A DNA stretch of 64,000 bases from Bulleidia extructa W1219 (GCF_000177375.1 NZ_ADFR01000002.1:62001-126000); one strand, 5' to 3'. Shown: positions 8,521 to 18,688, counted from the stretch's first letter. The notes: a model not told the origin generated them from the sequence alone. Numbers and translations are program-made.

Positions 8521-8549
8521 TCCTCCCTTTTTATTTATCTCAATTTATA

Positions 8550-8885
8550 TCAAAAATTTTCTAAATAAGAAACTTTTTTACCCGTTTTCTTAGCATAGGC
8601 GATTTCCGACTTAGTACTATCTCCAATATACCCGTTCTTATTGATAACAAATATTTCATCTGCCATATCAATCTTTCTTTTGTGCATGTCATCCAACATT
8701 TCTTTCGTTTTAGTCAATGTTCCTTCATCCATATTTTCCCAGACTTCCTCATCTCCTGAATGCCCAAATAACCCCACACTAATTACAATCTTACCAGCTA
8801 AAGTAAGTACTTTTTGAGCTTGCATAAATTCATTTTTGAAACGTGTACTGCCACATAATGTAACAACTGGATACTGATCTACCAT
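8550..8885 (-). CDS. nucleoside 2-deoxyribosyltransferase-like protein
   Basis: A 111-residue Rossmann-like protein. The N-terminal VVTLCGSTRF motif, the central ADEIFVINKNGYIG and the following STKSEIAYA helix, whose Glu corresponds to the catalytic acid of the family, match small nucleoside deoxyribosyltransferase-like/DUF4406 proteins. These cleave or transfer N-glycosidic bonds of (deoxy)nucleosides or nucleotides; the substrate here is unknown. The ATG is preceded by GGAGGG. Confidence 0.65.
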   Translation of the reverse strand: MVDQYPVVTLCGSTRFKNEFMQAQKVLTLAGKIVISVGLFGHSGDEEVWENMDEGTLTKTKEMLDDMHKRKIDMADEIFVINKNGYIGDSTKSEIAYAKKTGKKVSYLENF

Positions 8886-9111
8886 ATAACCCTCCTTTAT
8901 TTTCTATTACTTTATCTAACATGTTTTAGTAAATTAACCGGAATGGCTTCTTGTTGTCTTCCCTCTATTTTAAACTAAATTGGCGAATATCAATCAAATC
9001 TAAGCTCCTAAATAAGTATAAAAAGAATGCGATGTAGAATAGAAAAAACCATCACTAACCAGACTGCCTATCATCAAAAAAAGATTCTTAAATATTTCTC
9101 TAAAAACTCTA

Positions 9112-10299
9112 TCATTTCATATCTTCAATTTTCAGTTTCCGATCATGTATCACCGGCTTCCATTCCGCCTTTTTGCGACATAAATTTAAGAATATCATGG
9201 GAATAAATAACATCACAAATAATGGGAAAAATACAATTCCCTTCCAAACCCTTATCAGTTTTGTACCATTTTTTCTGACTGCCAAGCATTGCACCCATAC
9301 AATCAATCCATAGACAACTAGTAGGATCCAACCAATTGATCGAAATAGCCACTGTACAAAACCATCTTGAAAAAGACACATACCAATCAGTACCACCAAA
9401 GCAATCAGAAATAAAATTGGTGCCACCAATATCACAAACATATCCAGGCAAACAAAAGAGTGCTTCCTAACTCCCTCTTTAAGCAAGCAATAAGCATAAC
9501 GCCGCATACACTGTAACTGTCCAAAAACCCAACGTCTTAATTGAATCCACGCCATTTTGATAGTGGCTGGATATTCATCATATACAAAAGCTTCATGAAC
9601 GTAGCCAATTCTCTCTCCTTTTAATGCTGCAATAGCGCTTAACTCAATATCTTCTGTCAATAATTCAACCGGAAAACCATACTCTTTCAAGAATGACCTT
9701 TTCATCATCCAAGCCGTTCCATTTAGAGAAGCACTATGTCCTTTTTGCATATGGGCATGATTAAATACCATATTTTGTAAAATATAAAAAACTTCATAAC
9801 AAGAACTTAGCCAACTATCTTGAATATTCTTCCCCGTTCTTCTTCCTTGATAAAGTTGATATCCATGTCCATAGGCTCGATTCATCTGTTCTAAGAATTG
9901 TGCATCCGCCAAATTATCCGCATCTAAAATAATATAAGCCTCTATTTTTGAATCTGATTGCAGTTTCTCAAAAGCAACCTTTAATACTTCCGCTTTTGAA
10001 CGAACCTCTCGATCCATATGAATGACTCTAGTCCCTTGATTTAAAGCAATCTTTTCTGTCTGATCTTGACTATTATTGACTAAAACATAAATATCATATG
10101 CGGTATTCGAATACTCTTGTTTCTGAAGCGATTCTATTAAAGGACCTATGACCTGCTCTTCGTTTCTAGCCGGAATTAATATCGCAAAATGGTGTTGGAT
10201 AGAGGACTTTTCATAAACCATAAAATCCTTTCTTAAAGAAACTAAAAAGATATATAGAAAATACAATAGGATCAAAATCACTACCACCCAAAATATCAT
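9112..10299 (-). CDS. membrane-bound family 2 glycosyltransferase
   Basis: A 395-residue GT2 enzyme. One N-terminal membrane helix precedes the nucleotide-sugar domain (AILIPARNEE near 39), a DAD motif at 126-128, TED at 215-217 and QLRRW at 253-257, followed by three membrane helices. The D, DxD, ED, Q(x)xRW combination is that of processive or semi-processive polysaccharide synthases such as hyaluronan and poly-GlcNAc synthases. It stands alone between non-carbohydrate genes, so its polymer cannot be named; a surface glycan or glycolipid is likely. Confidence 0.8.
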   Translation of the reverse strand: MIFWVVVILILLYFLYIFLVSLRKDFMVYEKSSIQHHFAILIPARNEEQVIGPLIESLQKQEYSNTAYDIYVLVNNSQDQTEKIALNQGTRVIHMDREVRSKAEVLKVAFEKLQSDSKIEAYIILDADNLADAQFLEQMNRAYGHGYQLYQGRRTGKNIQDSWLSSCYEVFYILQNMVFNHAHMQKGHSASLNGTAWMMKRSFLKEYGFPVELLTEDIELSAIAALKGERIGYVHEAFVYDEYPATIKMAWIQLRRWVFGQLQCMRRYAYCLLKEGVRKHSFVCLDMFVILVAPILFLIALVVLIGMCLFQDGFVQWLFRSIGWILLVVYGLIVWVQCLAVRKNGTKLIRVWKGIVFFPLFVMLFIPMIFLNLCRKKAEWKPVIHDRKLKIEDMK

Positions 10300-10459
10300 G
10301 TCATTTCCTTTCTAATCTTTTCAAAACCAAATTCTTTTTCACTATGATTCATCATAAGAAGAGATCGCTAGAGTTCATCATCCCAACTACATCCATCCAT
10401 ATGAGTCTGATTCCAAATGATGATCAGTCAAATTTCCACTAAAAGTCTCCAATCTGAAG

Positions 10460-11023
10460 TCAATATTCTAAGAATGAATGTTCGTATTGAATACCTATTT
10501 CCACCTGTTTACGAGCTTCTAAACCCAGAGAGGTTTCAACAATCGCTAAGGCAAAATCAATAGTTGCCCCCATTCCACGTCCTGTTATTATATGACCATC
10601 TTGAACAATAAGAGACTGTTGATATTCACCTTCAAAACCATCTTCATTAAATCCCGGATAACAGGTATATTTCTTACCTTTAAGCAAACCCATATGACCT
10701 AAGATTGAAGGGGCTGCACAAATGGCACACGCCAATCTTCCTTGTTCAATATGCTTTCTAAAAGCCAGTTTCAATGTTTCATTCGCTTCTAAATTAATGG
10801 TTCCCACTTTCCCGCCAGGCATGATTAGGATGTCATAATCCATTGGTTGAATCTCTTTAAATAAGCGATTGGCTTGCACCGCCACACCATGGGAACTTTC
10901 TACACTTAAATCATCGTTCATGGATATCATGTCAATATCCATTCCCGCTCTTCTTAGTAAATCAACGGTAATCAAAGCCTCACACGTTTCAAAACCATTC
11001 GCTAAAAAAATTGCTGTTATCAT
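10460..11023 (-). CDS. DJ-1/PfpI family protein
   Basis: A 187-residue cytosolic protein of the DJ-1/ThiJ/PfpI superfamily. The N-terminal FLANGFETCEAL, central MPGGKVGT and nucleophile-elbow Cys102 in CAICAAPSIL are diagnostic. Members act as deglycases, glyoxalases, chaperones or redox sensors; YajL-like is the nearest type by eye. It lies 25 bases downstream of the low-molecular-weight phosphatase gene with AGAGGA before its ATG, so the two probably share a transcript. Confidence 0.85.
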   Translation of the reverse strand: MITAIFLANGFETCEALITVDLLRRAGMDIDMISMNDDLSVESSHGVAVQANRLFKEIQPMDYDILIMPGGKVGTINLEANETLKLAFRKHIEQGRLACAICAAPSILGHMGLLKGKKYTCYPGFNEDGFEGEYQQSLIVQDGHIITGRGMGATIDFALAIVETSLGLEARKQVEIGIQYEHSFLEY

Positions 11024-11048
11024 CTTTTTCCTCTTTTCTTTTTTATTA

Positions 11049-11507
11049 TCAAGCTTCTGTAGTTAATTTTTCAAGCCAAACTTGTAATCCATGCTCAATC
11101 TGTTGATATACCCCTTCAAAATTGCCACTATACCATGGATCTTCAATATCTTGTCGATTTAACAGCAAGGAAATTTTGCGGTCCGGATCTTTCTTAAACA
11201 GGTTCATTAAATTCTTATAATTTTGTTGATCCATACAAATAAGGTAATCGTAATGATGATAATCATCCCAATTGACTTGACGAGCTCGCTTATCAGAACA
11301 ATCAATGCCTCTTTTTTTCAATAAATCTTTAACAGGGGGATAGACCGGATTTCCTATGCCATTCCATATTTCTTCTGAACTGGTGGCAGCCGAATCAATC
11401 TCAAATAATTGACTCATTCCTTTTTCTTCCACCATTTCTTTAAACAAGAATTCTGCCATTGGGGAACGACATATATTGCCGTGGCAGATAAAAAGTACTT
11501 TTATCAT
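11049..11507 (-). CDS. low-molecular-weight protein tyrosine phosphatase
   Basis: A 152-residue phosphatase starting MIKVLFICHGNICRSP; Cys8 and Arg14 form the CX5R phosphate-binding loop and the general-acid loop is seen as IEDPWYSG. It dephosphorylates phosphotyrosine, often on capsule regulators or arginine kinases. An open frame extends upstream to 11564, but I chose the ATG at 11507 because AAGGAG lies ten bases before it and the family begins directly with the beta strand of the P-loop. Likely in an operon with the DJ-1 gene. Confidence 0.9.
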   Translation of the reverse strand: MIKVLFICHGNICRSPMAEFLFKEMVEEKGMSQLFEIDSAATSSEEIWNGIGNPVYPPVKDLLKKRGIDCSDKRARQVNWDDYHHYDYLICMDQQNYKNLMNLFKKDPDRKISLLLNRQDIEDPWYSGNFEGVYQQIEHGLQVWLEKLTTEA

Positions 11508-11569
11508 TGTTATCATTCTCCTTAACTTATTGTGACCTATCACACTTTTTCTTAATATATTCAAATAAA

Positions 11570-12568
11570 TTATTTTTTTATTTCTTCGATGATAGCTTTG
11601 CCATGAATATTAACTTTAACTGGTGTTAATATATTGTAATCATTTAATTCCTCAATTGTTTTAGGTCTAAGTTCTACTATTTTATCCAACTCTATATTGG
11701 TATAAACATAATAAGCCGGGATCTTCATTTCCCTAGATCTCTTTTTTCTCAATTCTATTAACCTATCCTTTAAATCATCACAAACTTGATTACTTATATG
11801 ACTACAATAATTTTCTTTATAGTAATCGTAATAATTAATAGCCTCTTTAATGGATATATTGATATATGATTGAGCTGTTTTCTCCATACTATTTTTGGTA
11901 TCAAAAAGCTCGCCATTTTTTCTATGGTTTAAATCATATTCTATTTGTCTTATTAAACCATCTGCCCGCAATATCTTGTACTTCATTGCCTTTGGCGCTT
12001 TACTGGTATTTAAGATTGTATCTTGATTAGCCACCACCACTAATACCTTACGATAATCATCAAAGTATTTTGAAGCAAATAGTTTTTTGATAGTCGAAGA
12101 ACCACTATCCCATATTTTTCTTAATACTTCTCTTTGAGCTTCCACTTGCCTCAAAGGAGAATTCATTCCCTTTTTAACTTTTTTACCATTAATAGTCAGT
12201 TCTCTTATAAAATCACCTTTATCAGTTACAGTAATATTTCCCACTAAATTTTTGCACTCTATGTAATAAGTATAGACGGGAGTTATGATGACATAATCAA
12301 TTTGAGCTGTTAAATCTTCATACTTTACCTTAATATCTCTCAGTACATACATTCCAATATGTGCTTTTTTTAATTGATATGCAATTTCATCTTCTCCATC
12401 TAATCCTCTTTTAATAGTCATCATTTCACTTAAAAGTTCTTTATTATTTGGATATTCATCACTTAATTTTTTCAAAGCATTATACCTGTCTTTTAAATCA
12501 CTAGTTTCTTTATAAAAAACTGTCTCCTTAAATCTAAAAGCATCAGTCACTAAATCTATTAATCCCAT
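11570..12568 (-). CDS. NERD (nuclease-related) domain protein
   Basis: A 332-residue protein with the nuclease-related domain at residues 55-170: GLDGEDEIAYQL, then IDYVIITP (Asp91) and YIECKN (Glu104, Lys106), the core acidic/lysine residues of this restriction-endonuclease-like fold. The remainder is helical and charged without recognisable domains. NERD proteins are widespread, sometimes attached to helicases or kinases and suspected to handle DNA; no partner is fused here. No signal peptide. Confidence 0.75.
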   Translation of the reverse strand: MGLIDLVTDAFRFKETVFYKETSDLKDRYNALKKLSDEYPNNKELLSEMMTIKRGLDGEDEIAYQLKKAHIGMYVLRDIKVKYEDLTAQIDYVIITPVYTYYIECKNLVGNITVTDKGDFIRELTINGKKVKKGMNSPLRQVEAQREVLRKIWDSGSSTIKKLFASKYFDDYRKVLVVVANQDTILNTSKAPKAMKYKILRADGLIRQIEYDLNHRKNGELFDTKNSMEKTAQSYINISIKEAINYYDYYKENYCSHISNQVCDDLKDRLIELRKKRSREMKIPAYYVYTNIELDKIVELRPKTIEELNDYNILTPVKVNIHGKAIIEEIKK

Positions 12569-12597
12569 TTATATCACCTATTCACCAATATAACACA

Positions 12598-12624
12598 AAA
12601 AAGGTGGGCTTTTCACACCACCTT
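12598..12624 (-). terminator. stem-loop between ula operon and NERD gene
   Basis: AAGGTGG and CCACCTT flank an 8-9 base loop, with an A-run to the left that reads as a T-run on the minus strand. It lies between the ula genes and the NERD gene and would stop ula read-through. Confidence 0.65.
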
Positions 12625-12757
12625 ATAAATCCTTAGAAATTCACCACTAACCCTCTTTGCTCAATTAAGTATAAATGAATTTCCTATCACAATACTAAAA
12701 ATATAGATTTAAAAACAAGGTTTGAAAACCATATTCCATAACCTTGCTTATCTATTT

Positions 12758-13606
12758 TTAAAACACTTGATCCAACTGTTTCCTTAGAAAAGAAGCGGCT
12801 TGCTTACAAATGTCTTGCCAATTTTCTTGCCCCGTATACCAAAATTCTCCCGTAAACATTCGAACACCCATTTCCTTTAGGACAATAATATCTTTTACAT
12901 AGTCTGTATGTCCTGTCCCAAATGGTATTTCCCGATATTTACCCGGAACCGTTTCCTTTAAATGAGCCGCTAGAATATGTCCATTCCCTTTAGACAAATC
13001 CTCTACCACTGAAGTTCCATATATCTTTTCAGCATTCGTCAGATTCCCTATATCTGGATAAATTTGCAAGTAAGGACTATGAACATATTTCACATACTCC
13101 ATAGCCTTCTCCACTGTATCCATAAAAGGAGTCTCCATGGTTTCAAAGCCTAATAAAATCCCAGCTTTCGCAGCCATGATGGTTGCTTTAATTAAATTGC
13201 TCTTAAATCGTTCCTTCGTATCCTCATTTCCTTCTTTATAGTAGACATCATAGCCAGCCAACTGAATGATATGTACACCAATATCTTGAGCTAAATCAAT
13301 TGCCTTCTCCATGATTTCTAAACTACGTTTTTCTATCCATGGATCCAGATCACCTAACGGGTACTTACGATGTCCACTTAAACACATCGTATGAATCGGA
13401 ACACCCGTTTGAAAAATAGCCGCTTTTAATTCATTTCTTTCTTTTTGACTCCAATCTAAACGAGCTAATTTTTCGTCCGTTTCATCAATGGATATTTCTA
13501 ACCAATCAAATCCCGATTCTTTGCAAATACGTAGTTTTTCCTGCCATGACAACTCTTTTGGCATGGATTTTTCATACATTCCTAAACGATACTCTCTATT
13601 GCCCAT
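12758..13606 (-). CDS. ulaE: L-xylulose/L-ribulose-5-phosphate 3-epimerase (UlaE)
   Basis: A TIM-barrel sugar-phosphate 3-epimerase that interconverts L-xylulose 5-phosphate and L-ribulose 5-phosphate in L-ascorbate catabolism. It begins [16 protein letters not shown], contains the [10 protein letters not shown] and [10 protein letters not shown] strands and the metal-binding Glu/Asp/His pattern ([27 protein letters not shown]). An upstream ATG at 13624 is open, but GGAAAG lies ten bases before 13606, which I take as start. The gene overlaps ulaF by about 11 bases and is last in the ula operon. Confidence 0.88.
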   Translation of the reverse strand: MGNREYRLGMYEKSMPKELSWQEKLRICKESGFDWLEISIDETDEKLARLDWSQKERNELKAAIFQTGVPIHTMCLSGHRKYPLGDLDPWIEKRSLEIMEKAIDLAQDIGVHIIQLAGYDVYYKEGNEDTKERFKSNLIKATIMAAKAGILLGFETMETPFMDTVEKAMEYVKYVHSPYLQIYPDIGNLTNAEKIYGTSVVEDLSKGNGHILAAHLKETVPGKYREIPFGTGHTDYVKDIIVLKEMGVRMFTGEFWYTGQENWQDICKQAASFLRKQLDQVF

Positions 13607-14285
13607 AATACGCATTCTTTCCATGTTTTCGCAAATAATGTTTATCTAACAATTCTTTCTGCATACTTCCGGCTTGTGGATTAAGAGATAACGCATGATA
13701 ATTCATAAAGCAAACTTCTTCCAAAACCACGGCATTATGCACGGCATTGAATGGATCTTTTCCCCATGTAAATGGTCCATGACTATGTACCAGCACAGCC
13801 GGTATATCATCCGGTTCCTTGTTTTGAAATGTTTCTACAATGACATTACCCGTTTCCAATTCATATTGACCGGCAATTTCTTCACTCGTCATCTTGCGGG
13901 TGCATGGAATCTCTCCATAGAAATAATCTCCGTGTGTTGTTCCCATAGGCTGTACACCAATGCCTGCTTGGGCAAAAGAAACAGCCCATTTACTATGCGT
14001 ATGAACAATTCCTCCAATATGTGGAAAACTGCGATATAGAACAAGATGTGTGTCAGTATCTGAGGAAGGCCTATACTCGCCCTCTACTTTTTCTCCTGTT
14101 TTCACATCGACAACCACCATATCTTCCGGTTTTAATTGATCATACTCCACCCCAGATGGTTTAATGACCATCAATCCTTTTTCTCTATCAATACCAGACA
14201 CATTACCCCATGTAAAGACAACCAATCCATTCTTTGGTAGTAACATATTCGCTTCATAAACCTTCTTTTTTAATTCTTCCAACAT
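13596..14285 (-). CDS. ulaF: L-ribulose-5-phosphate 4-epimerase (UlaF/AraD family)
   Basis: A 229-residue class II aldolase-fold epimerase making D-xylulose 5-phosphate for the pentose phosphate pathway. Metal-ligand histidines appear in [15 protein letters not shown] and [10 protein letters not shown], with WGNVSGID and KPSGVEYD for phosphate binding, as in AraD/UlaF/SgbE. Context (UlaE overlapping, UlaG and PTS upstream) assigns it to ascorbate rather than arabinose use. It begins one base after the propeller gene ends. Confidence 0.9.
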   Translation of the reverse strand: MLEELKKKVYEANMLLPKNGLVVFTWGNVSGIDREKGLMVIKPSGVEYDQLKPEDMVVVDVKTGEKVEGEYRPSSDTDTHLVLYRSFPHIGGIVHTHSKWAVSFAQAGIGVQPMGTTHGDYFYGEIPCTRKMTSEEIAGQYELETGNVIVETFQNKEPDDIPAVLVHSHGPFTWGKDPFNAVHNAVVLEEVCFMNYHALSLNPQAGSMQKELLDKHYLRKHGKNAYYGQ

Positions 14286-14286
14286 A

Positions 14287-15336
14287 TTAATCTCCTACTG
14301 TATACAAGGCAATTTCATTCGTTTCACGATTGGCTGCAATCATTTTATCCACACTACCATCTTTAAAACACAATACATTGGTTGGCCCTGCACCCTCATC
14401 TAGTTGGATACTCTTGTATGTCTTCTCCTTCTTGTCATAGTACAAGGCATTCAATTCCAATTCATTTCTTCGATACCCATATATTCCATACATGACAGAT
14501 TTATAATACAACGGATAGATAGCATGTAAAAACGGCATTTTACGAGAATCTTCCCATACTTTTTGATACAAACCATCCACCAGTTTATATACCGATAAAG
14601 TATCCCCGTGGAATGGCGCAAAAGTCATCAATTCTTTTTTGCCATCACCATCCAGATCTACATACAACATATCAGAAGCAGGATCCTTCGTAAGCTGTTC
14701 ATAAGTCCATTCTTCTTTTGGACAAGCAGGTGGAATAATCTTGAAGATACCATTATCCGTACCAACCAAAACTATTTCATACCCATTTTCTTCTCCTTTA
14801 AAGAAACCGTGGTTTTTTGTTAGACCACTGATTAATGGCATTAATTCTAATTCATGCTCTTCATCGTATCCGGATAGATCTTCTGGCATTTGAGCAACCC
14901 AAACTCGTCCGGGGCAAGTCCAATCATCTTTAAATGCATGTGCACTTTTTAATGTACAAGCCACTAGATAAGTATACCCATTACGCCTGATCGTTCCAAA
15001 ACGATGAACAAATGGTAATGTGGTTAAAATATGCTCATCCCACTTTCCATCCCGTCTTGTATAATAAGCGATTTTTGAATCCGCTCCATTATTTGGTGAA
15101 TAGAATTTCCATGTTGCCAATAAAGTTGGATATAGTTGATTTGGGTACTGTTCTAACGACATGACACCGCCTGGACCATCCCATAATTTTTCAATATAGT
15201 TCCCTTCGTAATCGTACAAATAAGCAGGATCTTCTTTTTCAGCCGCACAAGCCAAATAGTGTCTTCCATCCCATTCCACTTTCGCCAAAGCATAGCACTT
15301 ATTCAACTCACCAATTACTTTCTTACTTACTTTCAT
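14287..15336 (-). CDS. beta-propeller-like (FG-GAP/VCBS) protein inside the ula operon
   Basis: A 349-residue soluble protein without signal peptide. It is built from repeated short beta-strand blades; one carries [13 protein letters not shown], a calcium-binding loop of the FG-GAP/VCBS repeat type. Its place between the PTS IIB gene and ulaF suggests a role in ascorbate or related sugar-acid catabolism, possibly as a lactonase or sugar-acid binding protein, but no catalytic residues can be named. It is not related by eye to UlaD, the step missing from this operon. A hairpin with a T-run just upstream may lower its expression relative to the PTS genes. Confidence 0.6.
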   Translation of the reverse strand: MKVSKKVIGELNKCYALAKVEWDGRHYLACAAEKEDPAYLYDYEGNYIEKLWDGPGGVMSLEQYPNQLYPTLLATWKFYSPNNGADSKIAYYTRRDGKWDEHILTTLPFVHRFGTIRRNGYTYLVACTLKSAHAFKDDWTCPGRVWVAQMPEDLSGYDEEHELELMPLISGLTKNHGFFKGEENGYEIVLVGTDNGIFKIIPPACPKEEWTYEQLTKDPASDMLYVDLDGDGKKELMTFAPFHGDTLSVYKLVDGLYQKVWEDSRKMPFLHAIYPLYYKSVMYGIYGYRRNELELNALYYDKKEKTYKSIQLDEGAGPTNVLCFKDGSVDKMIAANRETNEIALYTVGD

Positions 15337-15351
15337 GATGAAAACCTTTCT

Positions 15352-15380
15352 AAAAAGCTACTGCATGGCAGTAGCTTTCT
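15352..15380 (-). terminator. intra-operon hairpin between ulaB and the propeller gene
   Basis: AAAGCTACTGC and GCAGTAGCTTT form an 11-bp stem with a three-base loop, followed on the minus strand by TTTTTA. It can act as a partial terminator or RNA processing site separating the transport genes from the catabolic genes. Confidence 0.75.
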
Positions 15381-15383
15381 TAT

Positions 15384-15677
15384 TTATCCCGCAAAGCCCG
15401 CTTCTTTTAAAAGCGCTTGTGCTTCTTTATCGGATAACACATTCTTCATGCCACAAATCTTGACGCCCTTCTTTTCTGCATCCACAAACATATTTTTAAA
15501 GTTCAATGGACAAAATACGACATCATATTGTGCAGCAGCACTCTTCCCTTCTGAAAGAGAACAGTGGTGAATATTGGATACTTCAATTCCCAGATCCTTA
15601 CATGCCTTTTCCACACGCATCTTCATCATCAACGATGTGCCGGCTCCATTGGCACAAGCCACTAATACTTTAATCAT
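15384..15677 (-). CDS. ulaB: PTS ascorbate-type EIIB (UlaB)
   Basis: A 97-residue EIIB with the phosphorylated cysteine at position 8 in KVLVACANGAGTSLM, the P-loop of the ascorbate (SgaB/UlaB) family. It takes phosphate from EIIA and passes it to the sugar during uptake through EIIC. It follows the EIIC gene by 7 bases. Confidence 0.9.
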   Translation of the reverse strand: MIKVLVACANGAGTSLMMKMRVEKACKDLGIEVSNIHHCSLSEGKSAAAQYDVVFCPLNFKNMFVDAEKKGVKICGMKNVLSDKEAQALLKEAGFAG

Positions 15678-15684
15678 GTTCTAC

Positions 15685-17145
15685 TCACTCCTTTTTAACT
15701 TTTTCTTTATAAGCTTCATAATCTTCAACACATAAGAAATAAGTATCCGGATGTTTGCGATATTGTAATTGAGGGATCAAAATTAAGATCACGATAATCA
15801 ATCCTAATCCAACAAAGCTTAAATATTTCATAATCACCGTGAAAGTTGGCCATAGAACTGCCCAGTCCCACATACCTAAATATCCACCATGAGCCGCTAA
15901 ACCTACCCATCCTGCAATCAAGGCACTACCAAACACTTGGCATAAGCCGGAAATAAATGGGAATAACATAGCTGCTTTAACGCCACCTTTATTATTGGCA
16001 TATACTGCAATAGTCGCATTATCAAAGAATACCGGTACAAATCCTGCGATAACAATGGTTGGAGATTTCAACAACAATAATGTCATAATAGCAATAAATT
16101 GACCTAAAGCACCAAATAAGAAACCAATCGTTACAGCATTTGGACTACCAAATCCATAAGTCGCCGCACAATCGATACCAGGAACAGCTCCAGGTAAGAA
16201 AGTATTGGAAATACCTTGGAAAGAATTGGTCAATTCTGTTACGAAAGTACGAACACCAAGCTGTAAAATAGCCAAATAAACCGCAAATTTCAAGGAAGTA
16301 TCAATGACATACATAAAGAAACTTGCACTTTCTTTTAAGACTTTTGCATGAACAAAGTAATCTTTACCTAAAACAGCCATAATAGCTCCAAAGAAAATGG
16401 TCATCAAAATAGCGGTTGAAACCATGTTTTCATTGAAAATAGACATAAAACCAGGTAATTGAATATCTTCAATGCGCTTTGAATTCTTCTTATTGCCAAA
16501 TAATTTCTTAGAAAGATAGGTAAATAAAGCAACCCCAAACATTTGTTGGTGAGCAATACAGAAACCACCACCATCTGTTAAATCCTGTGAAATTTCAACC
16601 GTCAAGTTAGAACCAACAGCCCAATATAAGCCAAGAATCAAAGACATCACAATCAATATTGGCGTTTCCCCAAGTTGTGGGAAGCAGAATAAGATTAACC
16701 AGAATGCCGTTGCGGCTTGTTGCATCTGCACATGTCCCGTTGTAAATACAGCACGCAATTTCGTATACTTATTAAACTTAACCAATACTAAATTAAAGAT
16801 AAAGGCAATCAATAACAGAAACATAACTTGTGAAAAGCTTCGCCCAATCCCTGCCATGGCTGACTGTACCGCATTTTGTCCAAAGTATGGATCAATCACC
16901 ATTGCATGCAAATTGAAACGATCTTTCAAACCGACCAAAATAGGTCTGAAATTACTAACCAATCCGCCTGAACCAACGCTTAAGATTAAGAATCCGACGG
17001 TCGCTTTAATAAAACCAGCAAGTGAATCATACCATTTCTTCTTTTGAAGAATGTAACCAATCAAAACAATTAAACCAATAAAGTATGCCGGCTTGGTTAA
17101 AATATTATTGGCAAACCAAACCCAAATATTATACAAAAAATTCAT
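15685..17145 (-). CDS. ulaA: PTS ascorbate-type EIIC permease (UlaA)
   Basis: A 486-residue membrane permease with about eleven segments, of the SgaT/UlaA family, which imports L-ascorbate and releases L-ascorbate 6-phosphate. Typical stretches include the N-terminal NILTKPAYFIGLIVLIGYILQKKKW, GGFCIAHQQMFG and PGIDCAATYGFGSPNA. It is flanked by the IIA and IIB genes with 8 and 7 base gaps, so the three PTS components are separate and equimolar in the operon. Confidence 0.92.
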   Translation of the reverse strand: MNFLYNIWVWFANNILTKPAYFIGLIVLIGYILQKKKWYDSLAGFIKATVGFLILSVGSGGLVSNFRPILVGLKDRFNLHAMVIDPYFGQNAVQSAMAGIGRSFSQVMFLLLIAFIFNLVLVKFNKYTKLRAVFTTGHVQMQQAATAFWLILFCFPQLGETPILIVMSLILGLYWAVGSNLTVEISQDLTDGGGFCIAHQQMFGVALFTYLSKKLFGNKKNSKRIEDIQLPGFMSIFNENMVSTAILMTIFFGAIMAVLGKDYFVHAKVLKESASFFMYVIDTSLKFAVYLAILQLGVRTFVTELTNSFQGISNTFLPGAVPGIDCAATYGFGSPNAVTIGFLFGALGQFIAIMTLLLLKSPTIVIAGFVPVFFDNATIAVYANNKGGVKAAMLFPFISGLCQVFGSALIAGWVGLAAHGGYLGMWDWAVLWPTFTVIMKYLSFVGLGLIIVILILIPQLQYRKHPDTYFLCVEDYEAYKEKVKKE

Positions 17146-17153
17146 ATTATCCC

Positions 17154-17609
17154 CTAATTATATTTTTCGATGACCTTTCTTAAATCATCATCATTTTGTA
17201 CTTCTAATAAATCCCGAACGATTTCTTCGTTCATCAAAAGTTCTGACAACTGCATCATATTTTCTAAATGTTGATCACTATTGACAGCCGCAAGCGTAAA
17301 GAATAATCTTGCGTCTTTTTCTCGATCATGCTCATCAAAAACTACCGGTGTTTCTACTTTCATAAAACCAATTCCTGTTTTATAAACACCTTCTGCACCA
17401 AGCGTGGAGTGTGGCATAGCCACGTCTTTGACTAATACAATATATGGTCCATATTCCGTAACGCATTGAATGATAGCCTCAACGTAACGTTCATCTATAA
17501 ATCCTTCTTGGATTAAAGTTTCTCCACATCCTTGAATCGCCTCTTGCCACGTCGAAAATGATGTATGATAGCTTGTCAAATGGTTGTCTAAAATATCTTG
17601 TAACAGCAT
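17154..17609 (-). CDS. ulaC: PTS EIIA, ascorbate/mannitol-fructose type (UlaC)
   Basis: A 151-residue EIIA; the phosphorylated histidine is His67 in DVAMPHSTLGAEGV. It relays phosphate from HPr to UlaB. The frame is open to 17669, which would overlap ulaG by 46 bases; I chose ATG 17609 because GAGGGA sits six bases before it and family members begin with this helix (LLQDILDNHL). Follows ulaG by 14 bases. Confidence 0.88.
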   Translation of the reverse strand: MLLQDILDNHLTSYHTSFSTWQEAIQGCGETLIQEGFIDERYVEAIIQCVTEYGPYIVLVKDVAMPHSTLGAEGVYKTGIGFMKVETPVVFDEHDREKDARLFFTLAAVNSDQHLENMMQLSELLMNEEIVRDLLEVQNDDDLRKVIEKYN

Positions 17610-17623
17610 GATCATTCCCTCGT

Positions 17624-18688
17624 CTACAAAATACTTGGGAACGGAACGTTGCGTTTCTTCGTGAAGCAATCTTCAAAGCCACGACGATAATGAAATTTCA
17701 ATAAATCTTTATCTAATGGCCATGTATACTTTCCTCCTACATCCCATATAAATGGATGGAATTGGTATTTCAATACATCTTTCTTGAAATTGTATACCAA
17801 CATAATTTCTTCCGGATCCGCTTTCATATTCGTCCAAACATCATGATGCAATGGAATGATCACTTTTGCTTTAGTGGCTTCACCCATTCTACACATATCC
17901 ACTGAAGTCATCTTATCCTGACATCCAACCGGATTTTCCCCATAGGCTCCAAAAGCAATATCAATATTATATTTCTTTCCAATATCCGCATAACAAATAC
18001 TGTAGTGTGAATCACCTGTGTGATAAACCGTACCGGCTGGCATTTCAATAATATAGTTTACCGCTTTTTGATCCATATTGGTTGGGCAAATACCTTCAAT
18101 ATCTTCACCAACCTCCGTTGTCACAAGACAAGTACGATCATACGATTCTAACACATGTATTTTTGTGTCTTTAATCGTAATGACATCACCCGGCTTAACC
18201 ACTCGACAGCGATCTTTCGGTACACCCCAACCCAACCATTTCTTCACACATTCTTCCGGTCCGATAAATGGCACATCAGGACTACAATTCTTCAAAACAG
18301 CCGCCGCAAAGAATGGATCAATATGGTCATTATGATAGTGTGTTGCTAATACAGCATCACATTTTGTGACACCAAATGGATCATATACAATTGGTGCCGC
18401 CCGCAAATTCGGTTGCAGATTTTCAACGCCCATCATATTCCGCATTTGATGGTATGGAGCCATGGACGAAACCTTTTGTGTTCTCTTTCCATTTCCAAAC
18501 CATAGATCAATCGCAATATTGGTGTCATTTTCTGTCTTAAACCATACTCCAACACAGCCTAACCACCACATAGAAAAAGTTCCCGGTGCAACAACTGTGT
18601 TGTCAATCTCTTCATTTAGCCATGTTCCCCACTCAGGAAACGCTCCCAAAATCCAAGATTCCCTTGTAATTTCATCTACTTTTGGCAT
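17624..18688 (-). CDS. ulaG: L-ascorbate-6-phosphate lactonase (UlaG)
   Basis: A 354-residue metallo-beta-lactamase-fold hydrolase, the same length as E. coli UlaG. The metal-binding motif HYHNDH is at residues 117-122, with later ligands in HTGDSHYS and LHHDVW. It opens the lactone ring of L-ascorbate 6-phosphate to 3-keto-L-gulonate 6-phosphate. It is the first gene of the ula operon, reading away from the divergent DeoR-type regulator. Confidence 0.92.
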   Translation of the reverse strand: MPKVDEITRESWILGAFPEWGTWLNEEIDNTVVAPGTFSMWWLGCVGVWFKTENDTNIAIDLWFGNGKRTQKVSSMAPYHQMRNMMGVENLQPNLRAAPIVYDPFGVTKCDAVLATHYHNDHIDPFFAAAVLKNCSPDVPFIGPEECVKKWLGWGVPKDRCRVVKPGDVITIKDTKIHVLESYDRTCLVTTEVGEDIEGICPTNMDQKAVNYIIEMPAGTVYHTGDSHYSICYADIGKKYNIDIAFGAYGENPVGCQDKMTSVDMCRMGEATKAKVIIPLHHDVWTNMKADPEEIMLVYNFKKDVLKYQFHPFIWDVGGKYTWPLDKDLLKFHYRRGFEDCFTKKRNVPFPSIL

